Origin: Cristatella mucedo
Taxonomy: Eukaryota > Bryozoa > Phylactolaemata > Cristatellidae
Direction of reading: 5' to 3'
Assembly: GCA_009760855.2 (NCBI GenBank)
Contig: WPIO01000004.1
Location: 10,347,501-10,411,500, forward strand
DNA: 64,000 nucleotides
A program made the translations under genes and the position numbers. Below, in pieces: positions 1-9,241 of this stretch (position 1 is the first letter of the stretch; each line of letters starts with the position of its first letter). The notes beneath the pieces were generated by a model. The model was given only the letters and a program-made list of their open reading frames with translations, made no database searches and was not told where the DNA came from.

Positions 1-2
1 GC

Positions 3-3000
3 AGCCCAGCTGCAGCCGCCGACGATCGGCCCGCTGCGACCGACACTACGGTAGCGCCGACGGCACCGGCGTCGCAGCGGCAGTCCGTAGCCTACGACGC
101 CGATCGCGGCGTCACGGCCGCGAGTGCTGGCTCCCGAGATGCTGCCGTCGACCGAGGTGCGTCGCCAGTCGTCGACTCGTCGCGTGCGTCGGTCGTCGAT
201 GGCAAAAGCACCGCTCCGCCGCCGCCGTCGTCTGAGCCAGCATCGCCACTGCCGCCGGAGCGCGTGGGCGGATCGCGAGAGCGCTCCGACGCAGCGGACG
301 GCGAGGACAGCTCCGATCGCGCGGACGCCGCCGGCGCGCCCGGTCCCGCCGCCGCTGCGGTCGACGCCGAACTGCCGAGTGAGAGCGCGCACGCGCAACG
401 ACAGCGGCATCGGCTCGGGGCAAACGGAGCGGGCGGTAGCGTCTCGGCTGCCACCGGCGACGACGAAAATGGCGCTAAAAACCAGGCAGCAGCAGCAGCC
501 GACTCAGCGGCGGCTCAGCTCTTCAGTGCGCCTGCGCCGACCGCCGAGAACGCCGGCAGCGACGAGCACTCGCCGTCACATTCGTCGCACGGTGAGTCGC
601 TGTCGCAAAGGCGAGCGCGCATGTCGCGATCGCTGTCGCCAGAAATCGGTGGCACAGCGGACTCGTCAGGCGGCGCCCACGACCATCGACTTTCCGACGC
701 GAGTGACTCGTCGGCGGCGCTTCCCGACGTCCCACGCGGTCGGCGTACAAGGCGACGCGAGGACGGGTCGCAAGCGATCGACGGAGAAGCGGAAAGAAAC
801 CTCAAAGATCCGCCTCCTCGAAGCGGCTCCGCCGTCCCGTCGGCGAGCGCCCGGGGCCGCGTGGCGACTGATGCCCCGGCGCCGCCGTCGGGTGCCGCGA
901 ACTTTCAGACCTCGACGCAAGGAGGCGAAGGGAATCGAGAGCTACGAGATTACGCCGTCCTCCTCGGAGCAGACGACGGGAAACGTGGCCGCAACGCACG
1001 AGAAAAGTACGAGGTCCTCGCTACCGCCGCCGCGACGACGGCGCGCGAGCCTTCCGCCACGACGACGGCTCGAGAGGCGGTCGCCGCCGCGGTCGACGGT
1101 GTCGCGTCGGCCGCAATCAGAGTGGCGGCGGCGGCAGCAGCAGCAGCGAGTTCGGGAGGTGCGGCGCTGTCGAACGCGGCTGTCGCGGAAATCGTCGGTG
1201 GAGGTGGCCGCGATCAATCGGCGTCGCTCTACTCGGCCGACCGCGGCAACGGTGAGACCGGCGCGACCGAGCACGTCATTGGCGAGCGGTCCACGCGACT
1301 CGACGAACGTGTCGACGCGAGATCTAGCGGCACCGCCGTCTCACTTCCGGCGCCGCTTGCAGACGCTCGATCGCAGGAAGCTCTGGCGGAAGCCCAGTCC
1401 GAGCGGCATACGCCGACGCTTTCGCTCTCGACGACGGCCGGCGCGATTGCCAACGATCGGTCCAGCGCTCGCCAGAGCCACGCCTCAGGGCTAATTTTAA
1501 CTTCCGAACCAGTCTGGATTTCGCCACCGAGAGGAGCCGAGACCGACGCCGTCCGACCCACTGGCGTCGTCGTAAGCTTGGCGTTGCCGACGTCCGGCCG
1601 CCTTCCCAGCGCGTCGGACGATCGAGCTACCGTTTCGTCGTTGGCGCGGACGGCGGCGGCCTCGCGAGTCGCGCGCGACTCTACGCCGACCGACGTCGCC
1701 GAGCCGCCGGACTCGCGGGCCGTCGCCACGGGCGAGAATGACGATGGGAGTGCGCGTCATCGAGAGGCCGCTGCCGTTGCCGCGCGCGATCCACCGCTCG
1801 GCGCCGCCGCTGATGAGAGCGAGGCGCCGACGGCTCCGCTCCGAGCGCTGGCCTACGTCGCCGCCGCCTCGGACCGAATCGCGCCAGCGACGGCGACCGA
1901 GTCGGGCCCGCCGAGTCGGTCTAGGACGGAACGAGAGGCCGGCGCGTCGTCGTCGAGGGCGTCCAGCGACGCGACGAGGCGGAGCTCGGGCGGAGCGCCG
2001 AGGCCGCCGCCCATCGTCTACGCGGACGAGGTTCTAGCTGCGATGGGCGGCTCCGCCGTGCGAGGAGCGGATGAGGATCCGCGCTTATCGCGCGGCGGCG
2101 GAAGCGGCGCGCCCTTCCAAGCGCCGCCGCCGCACGCTTACTGGCGCTTGATGGCGCAGCCCGCTGACGCGTCGAGGCATGCGGCTGTGGACGGCCACGA
2201 AACGGGCTCGACGACGACGCTGCGGTCTTCGTGTGGCGCGGCGGAGCGAGGGCCTTTCGCGCCCGGTCGCGCCGCCACCGGCGCTCGAAGCGCGGCGGCG
2301 GCGGCGCCCGATTCTCGCGACGCTCGATGGACTCAGCAGATCTCGTATCGCACATTGGAAGCAGCGCGCGACCGAGTCAGAGGGGCGAAGGCGGCGCAGC
2401 CGCCGCCCGCGCAAGATGGCTGCCGACCGCCGCCGACGGCGCGGGACGCAGGCCCAGGGTCAGCCGCGCGGAAAGAGCAAGACGGCGCCTTTGCGCCGAG
2501 CGACTCTCGGCTGGCCACTGGGCCGCCGCTCCCGCGATCGTCGGCTATCGGCCGAGCTGAACGGCGAGGCAACGGCACGGTGGCGGCGACAGCGTCGGCG
2601 GCGCTACGCCGGACGACCGCCACCGCGGTTGACGCCGGCGCGCTTGCGGACGAAGCGCAGGGACGCAGCGGAAGCGACTCGAGCGCTCCGGAAGCAGAGC
2701 TCGCCGTCGCCGCCGCCGACTCGCGTCGCGCGCGGGAGGAGCCGTCGCCGCTCGTTGAAGCGAGCGGGACCGCGCCCGGCGGCATCGAGTCGGTGCGACC
2801 GGCTCAGCCCGAGGTCGTCGGTCGCTTCGATGGAGCGACCGCGCGCGATGCTTCGACTGTCGCGAAGAGCGTGACTGCGCGGGCGTCCGAGGGCGCGGCG
2901 CCCGGCGTCAGCCGCGATTCCGCGTCGCGAGCAGCGGCCTATCAGCAGCGCCAGCAGCAGAGACGAGACGGCGTCGAAGGGGCGCCGCCGCAAGGCAAAG

Positions 3001-4838
3001 CGACGGCGGCGACCGCACACTTCCGGAGGGAGAGGGCCGGCGCGAGCGAGGCGCAGGCCGCTGCCGACGCCACGCTCTCGCCGGCGACGTCGGATAGCGG
3101 CAAGGCTTCGTCTCCTCCTGCGGCGGCGGCCGCCGCCGCCACCGCCGGCACCAGTCGATCGGTGCATTTCGGGCCCGACCCTCGACATCCGGGCGCCGGG
3201 TCCGCGAGCGCGCTCGACGGATCTCTCCCGATCTCCGCATCGTCTGACGTGCCACGATGGTGGACGGAAGTTGGCCAAGGCGCTCGCGCTGAGCCGCGGC
3301 CCAGAGCGGCGACCGCTCCGGTGCAGCTCGAAGGCGAGAGAGCGGCGGGCGGCGAGTACGACGATGCCGCGGGACGGCGGGCCGCAGCCGCCGCAGCCTC
3401 TCCGCAGGCGACGGCAGCGCGTCACGCGTCGCCAGAGAGCCTCGTCTCGGAGAGCACCGATCGATCGGTCCCGCACACTCTGCCCGACCCACGACGACGC
3501 GAGGCGTTCGCCGCGACGTGGCGCCAGGAGAGCAAACCGCGGCTTGAACGCGCGTCGCCGAACGCTCCTGCCCAGCTCCTGACGGCGGTTTCGTCGCGCG
3601 CCGGCGCCGCCGCCGGACGGCCTGGCAGCGCCGGCTTCTATCCGGGACGCGAGGCCTCCGCTCCTTCAGTCCCCGCCGCCGCCGCCGCCGCCGAGGGAGC
3701 GAGCAGCGGCGGCGGAAGAGCCGCGAGCGTCCAGCCGGCGCCGGGCGTCCGCGTCGCCGCGTCGTTATCGAACGTCGCGCGGCTGGCTGCGGCCCTCGAG
3801 CACGCCGAAGCGACGGAGGCGCGGCGCGACGGCGGCGGCGCGGCGGCGGCGGCACGGCTTCCCGAGCGCAAGGACTCGCAGGTCGCCCAGATCCGGATGA
3901 AGTACGAGGGCGCCCGAGCCGCCGACGGCGACCGGCAAGCGGCGCCGTTCAAGGCCACCGCCGGCGCGTCGTCGCGCTCTGCCGCGGTGCCACCGGCAAG
4001 CGGTGGCCCGAGGGGCGGCGCACCGGGCGTCGTCGTCAGCGCGTCGACGCCGACTGCTGCCGCCGCGGCGCCTGAGGTGGCCCGCGCGGCGGCAGCGGCT
4101 GCCGGGGCTCCGGTGGCGGAAGTGGCGACAGTCGCGCAGCCGTCATTTTCGGCGACATCGTCGCGCTCGCCGGACGAGGCGGCGAGCCCGTGGAGGAGAC
4201 CGGATCTCGTGCTGTCCGGCCTGCCCATCATGGCGGGCCTGTCGACGAACGTCAACCAGAGCGCAAACTCGAGGTCGGGAGGCGGCGGCGCGACGCGCCG
4301 GCCGCCGGAGGACGGCGACGAGGACTACGAGCCGGAGCTGGTGTTCAGCACCACGAACCCGTCGTTCTTCTTCGTGCTGCTCGTGCTGTCGGAGCTGAAC
4401 GGCCACGCGCGCCTCCGGACGACGAGCGTGCAGCGCGCCGCCATTCGCGACATCGAGGGCGGCGCCGGCGGCGGGCCGTCGGCGCGCTGCGACTTCGGCG
4501 CCAGCGCCAAGACGGCCATATACGCTTTCGCCAAGACGGCGGCGAGCGTGCTGCGCATGGTGATGCTGCGCGCGTGCAACGTGCCGCAGAAGAACTGGCC
4601 GTCGGCGAGCAGCGCGCAGAGCTCGCGGAACAGGGCCAAGATAGCGTACGAGCAGCTGGCCGGCGAGCCGTTCGTCCTCTGCTCCGACATACTCGTCGCG
4701 CGTAAGTACTGGAGCGAGTTCGATCGCCTCTATCCGCATTTCTTCATCGAGAAAACGCTCATGGAGGCGGAGCAGCGTGGCCAGGACGCCGCGGCGCTCA
4801 ACTCCGTCATGGTCATCTTCAGGAAAGACTTCCGCGAG
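3..4838 (+). CDS. Giant low-complexity protein with conserved C-terminal domain, paralogue 1, exon 1 (5' partial)
   Basis: The frame is open without a stop from base 3, so the gene starts outside the window; the first ATG or GTG inside the window is not evidence for a start. About 1612 codons are visible. Roughly the first 1430 residues are Ala/Ser/Arg/Gly/Pro-rich and look disordered, with no recognised fold. Near visible residue 1430 an acidic stretch (DGDEDYEPE) introduces a compact, non-repetitive domain holding SVQRAAIRDIE, YAFAKTAASVLRMVMLRACNVP, YEQLAGEPFVLC, ARKYWSEFDRLYPHFF and MVIFRKDFRE. The exon ends after FRE at GAG|GTAGGT (intron 4839-5255, 417 bp, phase 0). The downstream gene at 9242-17739 carries the same domain, intron position and phase, which confirms that this part is under protein-level constraint. 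I do not recognise the domain, and no signal peptide or membrane segment is visible in the part seen. Function unknown. Confidence 0.85.
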
Positions 4839-5255
4839 GTAGGTGGCGCTCTCTCTCGCGGGCGCGCGCGACCGTGACCTAGCCGCCAGTCGCGCGACGG
4901 GATGGAACGAATCGCTGCTATCCGCTGCCGTTTACTTAAAATCGGCTGCGGCACCGCGCTCCAAAAAACGTGTCAGAATATTCCACAGCAATTGCGCTTG
5001 AAAGTGCAGTACGCCCGCCAATGTTCACCGCGTCCCGCGTGCGCCTGCTCGATAAGGACGAATTGCAAAGGCTGCGCACCGAAAAAAATCTCTCCCACTG
5101 CCAACACTGACGCGTTCTCGCCAGCCGTCTCGCGCCGCTCACTTCCTCGACGCCGCCGCCTCCCCGCTCGCCGCCGCTGCCGCGAGTGTTGAGTGGCGCG
5201 CGAGGAGTCCCTTCGGCGCTCCTCCGTGCGACAGACGCGCGGTATGGCCTTGCAG

Positions 5256-5606
5256 GTGATTGAGATCACCGTGACGTGCGACGCGAGCAACACGAAAGAT
5301 GCGACGTTCAGAAGCAGCCTGAGCGTGACGTGCGTGCGCCGCGAGATCGCGCCCGGCGAGCCCAAGTTCTGGATGGAGTCGCTGCTCGACCTCGTTGCAA
5401 AGGGCTCGCGAGCGCTGGCCGAGCACTTCGGCAGCGTGCGCCGCCTGCCGGGCCGCTCTCCTCGCTCGGCGCCGCCGCGCCGCGGCGCCGATCTGGAGGC
5501 CGACGTCAGCCGCCTGTTCGCCGCGCTGCCCGGCGGCGGTGGCCCGAAGAGGTCTCCCGCCGACCAGTCACGCGAGCTGAGCGCATCCTTCCGGAAGATC
5601 CAGTGA
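5256..5606 (+). CDS. Giant low-complexity protein, paralogue 1, exon 2 (C-terminus)
   Basis: The acceptor CCTTGCAG lies at 5248-5255 and the exon reads in phase 0 as VIEITVTCDAS, followed by FRSSLSVTCVRREIAPGEP, KFWMESLLDLV, ALAEHFGSVRR and a terminal VSRLFAALPG segment, then a stop at 5604-5606 (116 residues). By my hand alignment 33 of the first 62 residues match exon 2 of the second paralogue (17416-17739). Conservation concentrates in the APGEPxFWM motif and the HFG motif. The exon completes the domain begun in exon 1. The open frame extends upstream of 5256, but that part has no counterpart in the paralogue and precedes a good splice acceptor, so I treat it as intron. Confidence 0.85.
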   Translation: MIEITVTCDASNTKDATFRSSLSVTCVRREIAPGEPKFWMESLLDLVAKGSRALAEHFGSVRRLPGRSPRSAPPRRGADLEADVSRLFAALPGGGGPKRSPADQSRELSASFRKIQ

Positions 5607-5870
5607 CGCGAGCGACCCCGCAGCGAAGCGCCGCGTCGCGCCGCGCCGCGTCGCGTCGACGGACGGCCGACCTCTGTGCGGCCCTCTGCCCCGCCCTCTG
5701 CCCCGCCCTCTGCGCCGCGACTCACCCTTCGTCGGCCGCCCAGAGCAGGCGCCGACCTACGCCCCGTCGGACGCCGCTGGCGGCGCCTGCCGCAGGCGCG
5801 CCCGCGATGCTCGCGGCGACGCGGCGTCCTCCGGCGTCCCTCGGAGCTGTGAATAAGATTGCGGCGGAGG

Positions 5871-5876
5871 AATAAA
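5871..5876 (+). promoter_or_regulatory. Polyadenylation signal AATAAA of paralogue 1
   Basis: An exact AATAAA hexamer sits 265 bases after the stop codon of paralogue 1 in a GC-rich 3' untranslated region. Position and strand fit 3'-end formation. Bases 5877-6354 hold no convincing gene. Confidence 0.6.
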
Positions 5877-6354
5877 AGGGCGCCCGCTGCGAGCACTCGC
5901 CCGGACGCCGCCGCTGTGGGCTGTTCGGCGAGACTCGCTGTCTCGCTCTTCTCGTGGAACTTGGCGGGCTCGCCTGCTTCGGCTCGCCCACCAGTTGCCG
6001 TCGCCGTCGCAGCGGCGCCGCGACAGCCGCCGCCGACGCCTGCCTGCCAGCCACCGCCGTCTTATGCGGCCCGCGCGATCGCCACAGCGCCGCGAGGCCT
6101 CGCCGACGAGTCGCTGTCGTAGCACTGCGGCTAGCGATTGCCGCGAGGCGCCGCGCCACTCGCGCTTTTTCAAGTTGTCGGTCGGTCGCCATCGCGCCTT
6201 CCGCCGACGCGCGGCGTCGTGTGTGCATTTATTTTCCGGACGTGAAAGGGGGGCGTTTTTTGTGCCCATTTCGCAGCAGCGGCGACGATGGCTGCGCGTA
6301 TCGGCGATAGTTGCAGCCGGTCACGCGTCGCGCCCAACGTAAACGGTGCAGGCG

Positions 6355-6605
6355 TGCCTACAAGGTGGTGAACTGTACACGCTTGCCTACAAGGCTGTGA
6401 AAGTGCAGGCTTGCCTACAAGGTGGTGAACTGTGCAAGCTTGCCTACAAGGCGGTGAACTGTACAAGCTTGCCTACAAGGCTGTGAAAGTGCAGGCTTGC
6501 CTACAGGGTGGTGAACTGTACAGGCTTGCCTACAAGGTGGTGAACGGTGCAGGCGTGCCTACAAGGTGGTGAACGGTGCAGGCGTGCCTACAAGGCGGTG
6601 AAAGG
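6355..6605. repeat. 29-bp minisatellite, about 9 copies
   Basis: The core TGCCTACAAGG recurs nine times, followed by variable GTGGTGAAC and TGCAGGC parts; units are 28 or 29 bp. Two unit variants alternate (GGTGGTGAACTGT and GGCTGTGAAAGTG), which suggests a higher-order duplication. It lies about 480 bp after the AATAAA of paralogue 1. Confidence 0.9.
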
Positions 6606-6606
6606 C

Positions 6607-7129
6607 CAGCTTAAAAAATAGCACCGGTTGGACCAGCGTGACCTGACTTGGTATTGTGTCGGGTTGGGTTGTTATAATATGCATGCCAGCCTCTAACCCG
6701 GCACTAACTAACTTCTAACAGCACACAATTTAATCCGGCACTATTGTGAGGGCAGCATTGTTTAAGGCGCCACCTGGGTGGGGATTTCTGCAATGGATTA
6801 CCATCGTGTTAAGCAAAAATATAGTTATCGTTAATATCTGATAAATGAGATACAGTAGTTTTCATCACATATATTATTGTTGTTGTATTAAATAAATATT
6901 TTTACTAATAGCATAGCTATTCAGTCATTGCAAGAGCCTCTCACGCGAGAATCGCTGGGCCGCCTCTCACATCTGTGCTGGCTGGCTGGCTGGCAGAATG
7001 GCTGGCAAACGGAAGTTGCCTGCGCCTGCGTGCTGCAGAGGCTCTCCAGTCGAGGCTGATCAGCTCGCGGGATAACGTCGGCTTTAACGTAGTGGTGCAC
7101 CGTGGAACTTGAAGGCACCGATTCAGATG
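6607..7129. other. Gene-free spacer
   Basis: This is AT-richer than the flanking genes, with no convincing open frame. It includes a short run of the 4-mer CTGG at about 6980-6992. I see nothing else. Confidence 0.5.
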
Positions 7130-7675
7130 CTAGGGCTTCATGCTGGAAGAGGATCTAGCAAAGCTTGAGTTCCGTTTAGAAGCGTGAATACCAGGCGCGG
7201 TTCTGAGTATTCGGTGCTGAAGCAGTGATGCGCCGTTTATTGTGAGGCAATGCAAATCTCGGAGGATGCTTGATTTGGCTTGATAATGGCTAGGCCCTGC
7301 CTTCCACGACGCAGATGGCAGACAATGCCGGACAGCACTCCCCTTGCACTGTTCCTTGAGGCATAGTTCGAAGTGTGCGGTAGCTTGGTGTGCATGCTGG
7401 TGAAAGGTGGATTGCCCGTGACGATGCTGGGGGGACGTGCATGCACTGCCACTGACTTCGTGCTCAACTGGGTTAGGTCGGACCTCACTGAGTTGTGCGA
7501 GTGCTTGTATAAATGACAATCCGACATCCGGCCGTCGACATGGCCGACGTGTCCTGCACGACCAATTCAGCAATGCGTGGCACCTCGCCGCCCTGCCGCT
7601 TCGCTGCGGCTTCAATCCCGTCGGGCCGCACATCCAACGCGCACTGCCTGGACCGCCAGTGAGACGGCATCTCAA
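7130..7675 (-). CDS. Hypothetical open frame, 181 codons, doubtful
   Basis: This open frame starts with ATG and has a mixed, non-repetitive amino-acid composition, unlike the GC-driven shadow frames elsewhere. It has no recognised domain, no visible splice partners and no paralogue in the window. Cys, His and Ser are frequent. It could be a degraded mobile-element fragment or a chance frame, and I would not rely on it as a gene. Confidence 0.12.
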   Translation of the reverse strand: MRCRLTGGPGSARWMCGPTGLKPQRSGRAARCHALLNWSCRTRRPCRRPDVGLSFIQALAQLSEVRPNPVEHEVSGSACTSPQHRHGQSTFHQHAHQATAHFELCLKEQCKGSAVRHCLPSASWKAGPSHYQAKSSILRDLHCLTINGASLLQHRILRTAPGIHASKRNSSFARSSSSMKP

Positions 7676-7724
7676 AAGAGATCAGCAAAGAGGTCAGCAA
7701 AGAGGTCAGCAAAGAGGTCAGCAC
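7676..7724. repeat. 12-bp tandem repeat
   Basis: The unit AGAGGTCAGCAA (first copy AGAGATCAGCAA) is repeated about four times. Being a multiple of three, it leaves frames open on both strands. Confidence 0.8.
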
Positions 7725-7749
7725 GTACGGTGTGCACTTCAGCTGTAGC

Positions 7750-8575
7750 TGCCTCTGCTGCTTGCTACATGTCTTCCGCCAATCGTTGGCCTTTTGCTCC
7801 GATTAACTTGTCCGTTTGTTCTCTGCGTCCTTTTTTTTCAAAATTTAGGCACTTGTAGAAGGCGGCACCTAAACTCCCACTGCTAGCCGTAGCGAGTCGC
7901 CCAAGAATGCTAGCGCTCAGCAAGGTCGTTAGAGGTCGTTCTGGCCTCGCTGCTGCGGCAGCGACGCCTTACGTCCCGTGAGCTCCTCCTAGCCCCCTCC
8001 CCTCCCCTACGCAGGCCCGACACACCTCCAGAGTAGCCGCCATTACTCCAGGGTGGCCACTATCACGCTTAAGAGTGCTCAGCTAATACAATTTCTTATA
8101 GGAAGTACTGTGCGTCATCTCCAGAGGCTGGAGCTGACGTAGCAAATTCGAGGCTTTTCTTCAGGGCGCCAACTGCTTGTAGATGTCAGGCCAGAACTAA
8201 GGCGGACACTAAGAGTAGCCGTGCGCAAAGAGACTTCTGCTGGTGGCGCTCCGTCGGAGCGGAGTTAAAAGCATTGCACAATTTCGCAACAGTTAAACTA
8301 CTAGTAGCTTAGGTCAATAGCTGAACGACGGCACTAAAAGTTAAGGCTAACATATCTAGCAAAATTTCTTCCCGTTTGGCCACGCACCCTCAAGGTCGAA
8401 GCTCACTTCCACGAAGAAATCTTTGCTTTGCCCTCGACTTGTCTCTGACAGCGGCGGCGGCGGCGGCGGCGGCGTTAGATCGGGACGCTCATTTGCGTGC
8501 TTTCGGCTGCGTCGCGTGCTTCGTGCTCCGCCGCCGCCACTCTGCAAGCGCTCGCACGAAGTCCTCAGCTTGAAT
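7750..8575. other. Gene-free spacer
   Basis: No supported gene is visible. A short (GCG)n run lies at about 8450-8475. The rest is unique sequence of mixed composition. Confidence 0.5.
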
Positions 8576-8576
8576 C

Positions 8577-8765
8577 TACGTCTGTAACTCAACAAAGCCA
8601 CAAAGACTGGGCGGGTGTTACGCAGGAGAGTTTTGTATAGCGCACTCACAGCCTAAGCGGCTTTCGGTACGCAATCGGTAGCCAACAGTCTTCATCTCAC
8701 GCAACGAAGAGAAAGTGGGAAGCATAGCAGAGTCAGGAGAGCAGTTGAAGATATCAGTTCTTGCA
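8577..8765 (-). mobile_element. 3'-end fragment of L2/CR1-like LINE (family with ACATT-type tail)
   Basis: This segment is nearly identical to 34003-34165 and is the reverse complement of the end of the LINE at 28295-29690. Shared landmarks are TGTAACTC-ACAAAG, GTGTTACGCAGGAGAGTTTTG, CTCACAGCCTAAGCGGCTTTC and AAGAGAAAGTGGGAAGCATAG. It is 5'-truncated, as is usual for LINE insertions. Confidence 0.75.
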
Positions 8766-9048
8766 GAATGATTTCGGCCATCTTATCATGGGCATCTTAT
8801 TTACAGCACTCATTCGACCGACTCAGAGAAAACTTTAAAATGCCGACATGCCCGGGGGGGGCTCAATGAGCAAGCTGGCTTCCGGCGACTGAATCTCTGC
8901 GTGCCGCCATCTCTGTTGCCACTAGCGTGCCAACTATGCTGCCTGCGCAGATTGGCGGCGTAGCGCGCGTGCGGAGGCAATAGCATCCGCTCAAAGCGTT
9001 AGCAAGCTAGGTGCCCGTGCCAAGGCCGGAAGGGCCAGGGAGCTTCTT

Positions 9049-9231
9049 ATGTCGACGGCGAAGCGTCTCGGACGCGAGGCAAATGCGCAGGCTCGCGCGC
9101 AGGCCGGACAGTACGCGCCTGCGCGCGAGCAGCCGACACAGCGACTGCGGCGCTCCGAGCGCCTCTCCAGCTTCGACCTTCGACCCAGCAGCGTCCGCCC
9201 GGTGGCTCAAGCGATAGGCCGCCTACGTTAA
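9049..9231 (+). other. Upstream open reading frame in the leader of paralogue 2
   Basis: An ATG at 9049 opens a 60-codon frame that ends at TAA 9229-9231, 10 bases before the main ATG at 9242 and in a different frame. If the leader is transcribed without an intron here, this uORF would reduce initiation at the main start. The peptide is Arg/Ala/Gln-rich and has no recognised motif. It contains the hairpin at 9091-9130. Confidence 0.35.
9091..9130. repeat. Perfect 14-bp stem hairpin, 12-nt loop
   Basis: GCTCGCGCGCAGGC at 9091-9104 is followed after 12 bases by its exact reverse complement at 9117-9130. The stem is almost all G-C and lies 112 bases before the ATG of paralogue 2, inside the uORF. 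In RNA it would be a very stable leader hairpin. Confidence 0.8.
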
Positions 9232-9241
9232 ATTAAGAACG

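Noticed and set aside
124-1494. 456-codon plus-strand frame overlapping the first giant exon
   Set aside because: Arg-rich out-of-frame shadow in very GC-rich DNA. The frame of paralogue 1 runs through it and is supported by its long continuity and the conserved C-terminal domain.
2604-3855. Two long antisense frames (290 and 315 codons) inside paralogue 1
   Set aside because: Arg/Pro-rich mirror frames expected where codons are nearly all GC; no domain, and no counterpart conserved in paralogue 2.
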